DNA from: a virus
IMG/VR virus record: IMGVR_UViG_3300037485_001466
Location: 1 to 39,327 of that record
Strand: one strand, 5' to 3'
Length of the DNA stretch: 39,327 bases
Shown here piece by piece: positions 34,732-39,327 of this stretch; the stretch's first letter is position 1, and each line of letters starts with the position of its first letter. The notes below the pieces were generated by a model that saw only the letters and a program-made list of their open reading frames with translations, was not told the DNA's origin and made no database searches. Both the position numbers and the translations under genes were made by a program.

Positions 34732-35435
34732 CACGTCCACTCGGTGAGTTCGATGTTTGGCGGCTGTGTACCCAGAGCAGCCGGGACGCAGGGATAGACC
34801 CCGCCCAGCGCAATGACACCAGAGGCCGCACCCCAAAGAGCCTGGTCATCACCGACCGGGAACGTCCTGCGCCACGTCGGCTGCGTGCCGATACCTCCGG
34901 TACAGGCTGTCCTCATCGCAGCATAGACATGAACGCCTGCCGGGATCTCCGTCGTGAACGCCGCTGTGTTCCGCTTGAGGCCAGTACCCACGGCCCAGGT
35001 CGTGATGTTGCCATCCGCGGCGACGACGAGACAGGTCAACGACATCCCTCCACCGCGAGGCTCGGTCGGGCCAGACATGATCGCGAACTCACCAATCTGG
35101 TTGACGGACCCCATCACGGCAGTAAGCATCGCGCGGACATGCTTGAAGGTCGTGGGTCGCTGCGTGTAGCCGCAGTAGACGGCGTGGAGTACGCCGCTGG
35201 TGGAGGGGTTACCAGATGAGTCTGCGGTGAGCGCGCTGCGCCATGTCGCTCCGTGCGGATCAATCTTGGGGAGGCCAAGAGCGGCGACGGCAACTGGGTC
35301 AGTGACCGAAGCCAGTACCTCCAGCCCTGTTGCTCCGGGAGCAGCAGCATCGGCTATTGCTGTCAGGTTGGCGCTCAACGGCTGAGCACCAAGAGACGTT
35401 ACCGTCTGCATCCGGGCTTTGTTGGGCTTATCCAT
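34731..35435 (-). CDS. First gene of the late operon, beta-rich protein, 234 aa
   Basis: It begins MDKPNKARMQTVTSLGAQP, then a helical stem-like part and a beta-rich domain with Gly/Thr-rich loops (GPTEPRGGGMSLTCLVVAAD). A receptor-binding or head-fibre protein would fit. The ATG at 35435 sits only about 7 bases after a possible promoter -10 element, so translation may be leaderless, or the ATG at 35411 may be the real start; no clear ribosome-binding site lies before either. Confidence 0.55.
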   Translation of the reverse strand: MDKPNKARMQTVTSLGAQPLSANLTAIADAAAPGATGLEVLASVTDPVAVAALGLPKIDPHGATWRSALTADSSGNPSTSGVLHAVYCGYTQRPTTFKHVRAMLTAVMGSVNQIGEFAIMSGPTEPRGGGMSLTCLVVAADGNITTWAVGTGLKRNTAAFTTEIPAGVHVYAAMRTACTGGIGTQPTWRRTFPVGDDQALWGAASGVIALGGVYPCVPAALGTQPPNIELTEWT

Positions 35436-35441
35436 GCGTAC

Positions 35442-35470
35442 CCTATATATAGGAGTGGGGAGAAGTGCAA
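35442..35470 (-). promoter_or_regulatory. Candidate leftward late promoter
   Basis: On the minus strand TTGCAC (35470-35465) and TATAGG (35447-35442) are 17 bases apart, within a TATATATAGGG stretch. It is the only gap upstream of 25 kb of closely packed late genes. The TATAGGG end also resembles promoters of single-subunit phage polymerases, so the polymerase class is open. Confidence 0.45.
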
Positions 35471-35490
35471 GAATATTCTGATAAGGCAGG

Positions 35491-35518
35491 TTGACAGCAG
35501 GTTATTCGCGGTTACTAT
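35491..35518 (+). promoter_or_regulatory. Candidate rightward promoter for the small secreted peptide gene
   Basis: TTGACA at 35491-35496 is a perfect -35 match, followed after 16 bases by TACTAT (35513-35518). A start site near 35525 would leave just the GGAAGG ribosome-binding site (35526-35531) before the ATG at 35537. It diverges from the late promoter. Confidence 0.5.
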
Positions 35519-35536
35519 ATACACTGGAAGGTGCCT

Positions 35537-35662
35537 ATGTGGTTGATGCTGATTCTCTTGCTCTGCTGCTCACAGCCATTTACGACGTATGAGAGACATT
35601 GCTACATTGACGATGTGGAGGTTCTCTGTGAGGACGGGGAAGATGACTCTGGCGACTCTTGA
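35537..35662 (+). CDS. 41-aa secreted or lipoprotein-like peptide
   Basis: A short gene with GGAAGG six bases before its ATG and its own candidate promoter. The product opens with a very hydrophobic run (MWLMLILLLCCSQP) ending in Cys-Cys-Ser, then an acidic tail with two more Cys and many Asp/Glu. This looks like a short lipoprotein signal with lipobox Cys at position 10 or 11, though the residues before Cys are Leu rather than the usual Gly/Ala/Ser and no basic residue leads. Phage lipoproteins of this size act as outer-membrane spanins or block superinfection. An uncleaved membrane peptide is the alternative. Confidence 0.5.
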   Translation: MWLMLILLLCCSQPFTTYERHCYIDDVEVLCEDGEDDSGDS

Positions 35663-36023
35663 ATAACTGCGGTCCTGTTTCGGGGCGAGGTCCCAGATGA
35701 AGGATATTGTCCCGCGCGGGCGTGGGGCAGGTCGCGGTCCTTGGCGCCCCATACTGACCCGTTAGTCGGTTGCACACTCATGCGCAGATATAGCTCGGCC
35801 TGTCACACACACGCAAACCGAGCTATCCAAGCTAAGACCGAGCTAACTCGGCCGCGCCCGTTGGCACCAGTCGCGCTCTGGCGTCGATCCGCCCGTTGCG
35901 CGTAGGGGCGTAGCGGCCCAGATGTCAGAAACCCCGTAGCGGCGAAATGACGCTCTGACGGCGTTTAGGGGTTTAGGGGTAGATCCCTCATGTAGTTTCG
36001 AGGTCTGGTGCGGAAAGGCACTA
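35663..36023. other. Noncoding stretch with hairpins
   Basis: No gene with a ribosome-binding site is seen. A perfect 9-bp stem (ATAGCTCGG 35790-35798, complement 35818-35826) with 19-base loop is followed by a second hairpin (CCGAG 35838-35842, CTCGG 35847-35851) sharing the same CCGAGCTA half. A GC palindrome CCCGCGCGGG lies near 35720. These could end the message of the small peptide gene or bind protein. A TTTAGGGG direct repeat occurs near 35970. Confidence 0.4.
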
Positions 36024-36100
36024 GGGGACGAGGGCAGCCGACGGCAGGGGACGAGGGCAGCCGACGGCAGGGGACGAGGGCAGCCGACGGCAGGGGACGG
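36024..36100. repeat. Three 23-bp tandem repeats plus partial fourth
   Basis: Identical 23-bp units, each beginning GGGGACGAGGG and ending CCGACGGCA, occupy 36024-36046, 36047-36069 and 36070-36092, with a partial copy GGGGACGG at 36093-36100. The units are G-rich on the plus strand. They may bind a protein, mark an origin or packaging region, or be a slippage-prone neutral repeat. Confidence 0.85.
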
Positions 36101-36203
36101 CGTGAGCATGGTGCATTTACGGACGAACGCCGGTTATTCCGTTTACAGTGGGTGTACTCAACGTCACTATCGGCCGCGAAGCTGCGTTTACGCCGAGAAA
36201 CCC

Positions 36204-36215
36204 TTGACGCGTCAA
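36204..36215. promoter_or_regulatory. 12-bp perfect palindrome TTGACGCGTCAA
   Basis: The palindrome is a possible operator for a dimeric DNA-binding protein. Its half TTGAC(G/A) recurs at 36293 and 36651 and, on the minus strand, four times at 36896-36939. No promoter -10 element is evident next to it. Confidence 0.4.
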
Positions 36216-36640
36216 ACAGGGTGCAGAGAAACCGATCGGCGACTACACTCGGTGCAACCTGCATTATCCGCCGAAATACTCACCCGAAAGTCTTGACGTT
36301 GCTTGCGTACAACAGGGAGAAACAAGGATGTTCCTTCACACTTTCAGATCACTACCCCCCCTAACTATACAGATACATACTACTCTTCTTCTATGTCATT
36401 GATATTGCTTACACCCATTCGGATTCTGGTGCTGCTCTGTTACACACTATCTGTCAAGGGTATCTGATCAGATTCTCAATAATAGCTATTAGTGCAGCTT
36501 CAATGTACTCAATCACTTTCCTTAATGATTCTACACTCATGGAAGAAACGTAGGTGCTATCTGCATAGTTGGAAGGTACACCGATCCGATGTCTTCCCAG
36601 CCCCGCCCCGGACGGCCGAAAGTGAAGGGTATAAACGTTT
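36216..36640. other. Noncoding stretch, AT-richer than its surroundings
   Basis: No convincing gene on either strand. From about 36360 to 36590 the DNA is visibly richer in A and T than the flanks, which would ease strand opening next to the repeat-rich area that follows. A 28-codon minus-strand reading (36454-36540) lacks a ribosome-binding site and is not called. Confidence 0.4.
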
Positions 36641-36652
36641 GGAAAGCCCCTT

Positions 36653-36682
36653 GACAGCGCCCGGGTAACCAGACAGCGCCCG
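36653..36682. repeat. 11-bp direct repeat pair
   Basis: GACAGCGCCCG occurs at 36653-36663 and 36672-36682, 19 bp apart from start to start. The first copy overlaps a perfect TTGACA at 36651. Possibly a protein-binding pair; no -10 element is clear downstream. Confidence 0.6.
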
Positions 36683-36720
36683 ATCCGACCCGTCAGAGCA
36701 CCTCGTAAGTACCTGATATC

Positions 36721-36741
36721 ACTACAGATTCCCCCTGTAGT
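36721..36741. other. Short hairpin
   Basis: ACTACAG (36721-36727) and CTGTAGT (36735-36741) form a 7-bp stem around a 7-base C-rich loop. It lies between the direct repeats and the 17-bp dyad cluster. It could be a terminator without U-run or a binding site. Confidence 0.4.
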
Positions 36742-36795
36742 AGAGATGCACGCGTAGGGGCCGAATACCTAAGCAATATCACGCACTTAGCTCCA

Positions 36796-36880
36796 TGTGA
36801 CGCTTTACGTCATGCTACGATCCGCATGGTAGGCTCTATGTGACGTAAAGGGTCACCTCGGACTGACGTAAATGGTCACA
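36796..36880. repeat. Three copies of a 17-bp dyad (candidate iterons/operators)
   Basis: Copies are TGACGTAAAGGGTCACC at 36841-36857, TGACGTAAATGGTCACA at 36864-36880, and one in inverse orientation at 36796-36812 (reads TGACGTAAAGCGTCACA on the minus strand). Each unit has inner symmetry TGAC-N7-GTCA. The direct pair is 23 bp apart. This is the kind of array bound by an initiator or regulator. Confidence 0.75.
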
Positions 36881-36895
36881 TGCCCGGGCGCGCTC

Positions 36896-36939
36896 GTCAA
36901 GGAAGTGTCAAGCAAGCGTCAAGGAAGTGTCAAGCTCAG
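36896..36939. repeat. Four 11-bp helically phased repeats
   Basis: GTCAAGGAAGT, GTCAAGCAAGC, GTCAAGGAAGT and GTCAAGCTCAG run end to end at 36896-36939. The 11-bp period places each GTCAAG on nearly the same face of the helix. On the minus strand each contains CTTGAC, related to the palindrome half at 36204. They directly precede the structured-RNA region. Confidence 0.8.
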
Positions 36940-37950
36940 ACGGGCCATGAGTTAAGTGCCTGTTATCATTACCTTGGCACGGCCATTGCTAAGACCCTGT
37001 TTGCCGGTGAAATGGCACACGGGTAGCAAGCGGTTCCAGTCCGTAGCTAACCGCAAGGTTTCTACAGACTCCGCCTTGACAGTCTCCGCAAGGAGGTTAC
37101 ATGGTACGGGTAAGCAGAAACGAACGGTGTACGGCAGCTAACGCCATAAAGATAGCTGCATTGACATTCTGGTAAGTAACGTCAAGATGCCACCGGGCAT
37201 AAGACGGTAAACCCGCAAGTAAGCACGTCGTGAGACAGTACTGAACGCGGGGACGGCGAAGAGCCGATCATCCGTTAAGTATCCGGGTACCCCGCGACGC
37301 TCACAGAATAAGAAAGCTCTTTGCAAGGATAGGACATCTCACATCTGACTATCAGTCAAGCACGCATACCCTGCTCAATACAACGTAGCAGACACGGGCA
37401 AGACTTCCATCCCGAAGGGTTTACACCCCGAGCGAGATGTGCCAAGCAAGACAATGATATGGTGCGCAAGCGTAAGACTACCTGCAAACGGAGGTAGCAG
37501 ACAGCGCAACTAAGGCCCTAACGGGTAGGATGTTAGCTGACACGGCGTCAAAGAAGAAACGTTCCTAAGCGAACGGACGCAATAGTATAGTTGTCAGTGA
37601 TTAATCTCCGGAGTACGGAGTATCCGAGTAAGACAAACACCTTGTAATGGGGTGACTTGTTAGGCAAATAGAAAGGACAAGCGCGGTAAACGAGGTACGC
37701 TTTCATAGGCGCATCTTAGCTAACCCGCCGCGCTTGAGATAGTAGGCTACATGCTAAGCTGGTAACACGTTAGGCCGCACACTGAGGCTGACGGCGCATG
37801 TAGTGACTACAGGGTAACGGCGGTGAGCGTACAACGTGCAAACGTCAGGGCGCTCACTACCCGCTATGAACGCACAGCGATAAAGTGTAACATGGACCAT
37901 TAAGCGTCCGCTCATAAGCTGTGCGTTCATACCGGGTATGTCCCCCGGAC
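36940..37950 (+). ncRNA. Candidate very large structured noncoding RNA (~1 kb)
   Basis: No credible gene lies here, yet perfect stems follow one another along the whole stretch. Examples: TTGCTA/TAGCAA (36986-37029); a nested stem 37030-37074 made of GCGG/CCGC, AGTC/GACT, GTAG/CTAC and AACC-GCAA-GGTT; CTCC-GCAA-GGAG (37084-37095); GCAGCTA/TAGCTGC (37134-37159); CGCGGGG/CCCCGCG around CGGC-GAAGA-GCCG (37246-37296); CTACCT/AGGTAG (37478-37497); 8 bp AAGCGCGG/CCGCGCTT (37679-37735); 8 bp CTACATGC/GCATGTAG (37747-37803); GTGAGCG/CGCTCAC around ACGT-GCAA-ACGT (37823-37857); 13 bp ATGAACGCACAGC and complement (37866-37930); CCGGG/CCCGG (37932-37948). GCAA tetraloops appear only when read on the plus strand, which sets the orientation. 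Size, phage origin and architecture recall GOLLD and ROOL RNAs; I cannot match a family. Ends are approximate. Confidence 0.75.
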
Positions 37951-37971
37951 AACGCAACGAGGTAACCAACT

Positions 37972-38139
37972 ATGTCAATGATCCATCTCGAAGAAGTCTA
38001 CGCCACGCTCACCGCAGCGGCCATGCCTTGCACCTCCAATGAAGGCTGGCACCGTGCGGCCCGTAAAGCAGCGCGGGATCTCAAGGCGGGCGATACCCGT
38101 GCAGCCGTGCTCTTCGTGGCCCGGTGGGGTGTGAAGTGA
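37972..38139 (+). CDS. Small helical protein, 55 aa
   Basis: The ATG at 37972 follows GAGGTAAC at 37959-37966, the leader seen before other genes here. The product starts MSMIHLEEVYATLTAAAMP and has a basic helix (WHRAARKAARDLKAGD). It is the first gene after the large structured RNA. Its stop overlaps the next GTG start by four bases. Function unknown; the basic helix may bind nucleic acid. Confidence 0.6.
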   Translation: MSMIHLEEVYATLTAAAMPCTSNEGWHRAARKAARDLKAGDTRAAVLFVARWGVK

Positions 38140-38366
38140 GCGAACGTCAAGATCGTATCGACATCGGAGCGCGCTTGATCGAGCGCGACATGATCGGTGC
38201 GTGTGCCTTCGAGGCACGACTGAGCTACCCGATCCAGCGCATGACACATGATCTGTTGATGAACGAGATCATGTACCAGAAGGATACCGGCGTAGCTAAC
38301 GCCGACTTCCTCGCCGATCTGGAGAAGTTGCGTACTGCACTCCGTCAAGTGATGCGCTACTACTGA
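38136..38366 (+). CDS. Small helical protein, 76 aa
   Basis: The GTG at 38136 overlaps the previous stop (GTGA), so the two genes are coupled. The product is almost all helix (IDIGARLIERDMIGACAFEA, HDLLMNEIMYQKDT, DLEKLRTALRQVMRYY) with mixed charge. No family is recognised. A long minus-strand reading across this and neighbouring genes is a shadow. Confidence 0.6.
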   Translation: MSERQDRIDIGARLIERDMIGACAFEARLSYPIQRMTHDLLMNEIMYQKDTGVANADFLADLEKLRTALRQVMRYY

Positions 38367-38376
38367 CAACCACGGC

Positions 38377-38395
38377 CCGGGCGACGCTCGCCCGG
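38377..38395 (+). terminator. 8-bp GC hairpin after the coupled gene pair
   Basis: CCGGGCGA (38377-38384) pairs perfectly with TCGCCCGG (38388-38395) around a 3-base loop. It lies ten bases past the stop of the 76-residue gene and is not followed by a U-run. It may protect or separate messages. Confidence 0.45.
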
Positions 38396-38398
38396 TGT

Positions 38399-38436
38399 CC
38401 GCTATAGCCCCGCGTGCTAACGTCGGGCTATAGCGG
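38399..38436 (+). promoter_or_regulatory. 12-bp hairpin upstream of the bL12-like gene
   Basis: CCGCTATAGCCC (38399-38410) and its exact complement (38425-38436) enclose a 14-base loop. It stands directly before the leader of the bL12-like gene, so it may insulate or tune its translation, or be an RNA processing site. The stem holds the sequence CTATAG, reminiscent of phage promoters, but no longer match was found. Confidence 0.5.
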
Positions 38437-38451
38437 GTAATGAAACCTGCA

Positions 38452-38465
38452 TAACCAGAGGTAAC
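38452..38465 (+). promoter_or_regulatory. Recurring leader TAACCAGAGGTAAC with ribosome-binding site
   Basis: The same leader, AGAGGT preceded by CC and followed by AAC, is found at 38866-38879 before the 80-residue gene and, with one change (TAGCC), at 39290-39303 before the last gene; a shorter GAGGTAAC precedes 37972. All place AGAGGU 6-13 bases before the ATG. It is a shared, probably strong, translation start element. Confidence 0.7.
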
Positions 38466-38471
38466 CAAGAT

Positions 38472-38807
38472 ATGATCCGTATCATCGCACAGAGTTTCAG
38501 CGTCATGGAGGCAACTTGCGCCATCAGTTTCGGCGAGGTTGTTGGCTACGGGAACACGATCCGACGCGATACCGTCAACGATCGGAGGTACATCCTCCCG
38601 TTGACGGAGAAGATCACGGCGATCAAGATGTACCGCTACTGCAATGGCGGGGAGCCCGGGCTCAAGGAGTCGAAGGAACTCATCGAGAAGCTCATCGAGA
38701 TGGGTGTCAAGGTTGTGGAGTTTGAGATCAACACGTCTCACTTCCACGTCAACAATACCGGGTACGCCGAGAAGCTCGGCGCCGTCCAGTCTACGATCAT
38801 CTACTGA
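38472..38807 (+). CDS. Protein with ribosomal bL12 C-terminal-domain-like segment, 111 aa
   Basis: Residues 45-75 contain LTEKITAIKMYRYC then GLKESKELIEKLIEMG. In bacterial ribosomal protein bL12 the C-terminal domain has K-x-x-VIK-x-VR-x-x-TGLGLKEAK-x-LVE, the helix that contacts translation factors. The match of KI..IK...R.....GLKE(S/A)KELIE is good, with a 3-residue insertion (NGGEP) and no bL12 N-terminal dimerisation part. The first 45 residues are different. Virus-encoded bL12-like proteins are known; this one may bind host ribosomes or translation factors. The gene has a leader and hairpin upstream. Confidence 0.6.
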   Translation: MIRIIAQSFSVMEATCAISFGEVVGYGNTIRRDTVNDRRYILPLTEKITAIKMYRYCNGGEPGLKESKELIEKLIEMGVKVVEFEINTSHFHVNNTGYAEKLGAVQSTIIY

Positions 38808-38880
38808 CAGTAGTACGAGTTGAGCCGGTGGCACGAGCCGTCGGCTGCGCCCGCACTATCGCGGATAACCAGAGGTAACT

Positions 38881-39123
38881 ATGCTTTCATACGAAGAACA
38901 GAAGGCGGCCGTGCAGGTCGCGGTCGACAGCTTCCCGATTGAGTTCGGCCTGCGAGGCTTTCCCGGCGAGAAGTTCCGTGTCTCTCCGAGCGCGAGCTAC
39001 TACAGCACGAGCTACGGAGTGATGATCTACACGCAACGCTACGACCACGAGCGCGGCTGGCTCGACTTTGCCAAGGGTAGCCCCGGCGAGTTGCGTGCGC
39101 AGATCGTCAAGCTGCCGGCGTGA
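38881..39123 (+). CDS. Hypothetical protein, 80 aa
   Basis: The ATG at 38881 follows the shared AGAGGTAAC leader; a hairpin (AGCCG 38823-38827, CGGCT 38842-38846) lies in the gap before it. The product has a helix (SYEEQKAAVQVAVDSF), then beta-rich text with several Tyr and Ser (SASYYSTSYGVMIYT). Its stop overlaps a following GTG. Function unknown. Confidence 0.6.
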   Translation: MLSYEEQKAAVQVAVDSFPIEFGLRGFPGEKFRVSPSASYYSTSYGVMIYTQRYDHERGWLDFAKGSPGELRAQIVKLPA

Positions 39124-39251
39124 GACACTACAGTACGCCGGTACGAGGTACTACGTGGCTCAGTATCTACTGGGGCCACGAGGTATACGGTGATGTCAAC
39201 ACTTGGGTGATGGGCGGACGAACGTACCTCGCTACGTGGCGTCGCCGCTGA
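39120..39251 (+). CDS. Small aromatic-rich protein, 43 aa
   Basis: The GTG at 39120 overlaps the previous stop as GTGA, the same junction as at 38136. The product reads RHYSTPVRGTTWLSIYWG at the start and ends in TWRRR, with five Trp or more Tyr among 43 residues. It is too short for a family call, but coupling and codon choice support it. Confidence 0.5.
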   Translation: MRHYSTPVRGTTWLSIYWGHEVYGDVNTWVMGGRTYLATWRRR

Positions 39252-39262
39252 CGGCCTTTCCG

Positions 39263-39284
39263 AACGCATCGATCAAGGTGCGTT
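39263..39284 (+). other. 6-bp hairpin before the last gene
   Basis: AACGCA (39263-39268) pairs with TGCGTT (39279-39284) around a 10-base loop, just upstream of the shared leader. It repeats the hairpin-leader-gene order seen before 38472 and 38881. Confidence 0.4.
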
Positions 39285-39304
39285 GCGATTAGCCAGAGGT
39301 AACT

Positions 39305-39327
39305 ATGTATATGATCCCATTCTACTG
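39305..39327 (+). CDS. Start of a gene cut by the right edge
   Basis: An ATG at 39305 follows the AGAGGTAAC leader at the usual distance. Seven codons (MYMIPFY) are visible before the window ends. Nothing can be said on function; the operon clearly goes on to the right. Confidence 0.55.

Noticed and set aside
35570-35752. 60-codon minus-strand frame opposite the small peptide gene
   Set aside because: No ribosome-binding site, low-complexity start, and it opposes a gene with promoter and ribosome-binding site.
36008-36364. Plus-strand open frame of 118 codons through the 23-bp repeats
   Set aside because: Arg/Gly-rich translation caused by the repeats, no ribosome-binding site, no codon bias.
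36454-36540. 28-codon minus-strand frame (MSVESLRKVIEY...)
   Set aside because: Looks like a helical peptide, but no ribosome-binding site or promoter was found and it sits in AT-richer noncoding DNA; too weak to call.
37030-37060. tRNA T-arm-like GGTTCCAGTCC
   Set aside because: The T-loop purine is absent and no acceptor or anticodon stems fit; the segment pairs better within a nested hairpin.
36956-37141. 61-codon frame inside the structured region
   Set aside because: Crosses several perfect hairpins, begins with GTG without ribosome-binding site, and its composition is not protein-like.
36940-37950. Group I intron, tmRNA, RNase P RNA or rRNA fragment
   Set aside because: Fragments such as GACTACAGGG and GGTAACGGCGG recall conserved pieces of group I introns or 23S rRNA, but the full conserved cores are missing and no split gene flanks the region.
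37998-38834. Minus-strand open frame of 278 codons across the small rightward genes
   Set aside because: It runs antisense through three genes and their hairpins, lacks a ribosome-binding site, and has shadow-like Arg/Leu/Asp composition.

Overview
The window is a 39.3-kb piece of a tailed double-stranded DNA phage genome with the gene set of a short-tailed (podovirus-like) virion: portal, scaffold, HK97-type major capsid protein, an adaptor-like and a nozzle-like tail tube protein, and three large internal/ejection-type proteins that sit together as T7 gp14-gp15-gp16 do. No tail sheath, tape measure, integrase or repressor was recognised, so a lytic lifestyle is likely but not proven. Base composition is moderately GC-rich. 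The host cannot be named from the sequence. Both ends are cut inside genes, and no DNA polymerase or RNA polymerase was recognised, so part of the genome lies outside.

Layout. (1) 1-10785, plus strand: a tightly packed nucleic-acid operon, most genes joined by ATGA or TAATG overlaps. It holds a family-4-like uracil-DNA glycosylase (cut at the left edge), a nucleoside 2-deoxyribosyltransferase-like enzyme, a P-loop protein, a 1028-residue fusion of a DnaG-type primase with an MCM-like AAA+ helicase, a RecD-like helicase, a Dam-type adenine methylase, a VRR-NUC nuclease, several zinc-binding small proteins and unknowns. It meets the late operon tail to tail at 10782-10785. (2) 35435 down to 10782, minus strand: one 25-kb late operon with candidate lysis genes (M15 peptidase, one-span membrane protein) near its start, then terminase, portal, scaffold, capsid, tail and ejection proteins. 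(3) 35440-35530: a divergent promoter region; on the plus side it drives a 41-codon secreted or lipoprotein-like gene. (4) 35663-36939: about 1.3 kb without convincing genes, but with tandem repeats, a perfect palindrome, three copies of a 17-bp dyad and four 11-bp phased repeats, looking like a control or origin region. (5) 36940-37950: about 1 kb with no credible gene but at least twenty nested hairpins, several capped by GCAA tetraloops on the plus strand. I read this as a very large structured noncoding RNA, of the kind of GOLLD or ROOL. (6) 37972-39327, plus strand: small genes with short hairpins between them and a recurring AGAGGTAAC ribosome-binding leader, including a homologue of the ribosomal protein bL12 C-terminal domain.

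How it works together: region 1 copies, repairs and methylates the DNA; region 2 makes the particle and lyses the cell; regions 4-6 look like an early control segment that makes the large RNA and small, probably host-directed proteins, one of which may touch the ribosome. The most unusual elements are the 1-kb RNA, the primase-MCM fusion, the bL12-like protein, a frameshifted small gene at 8547 and an overlapping reading-frame conflict at 6554-7208.
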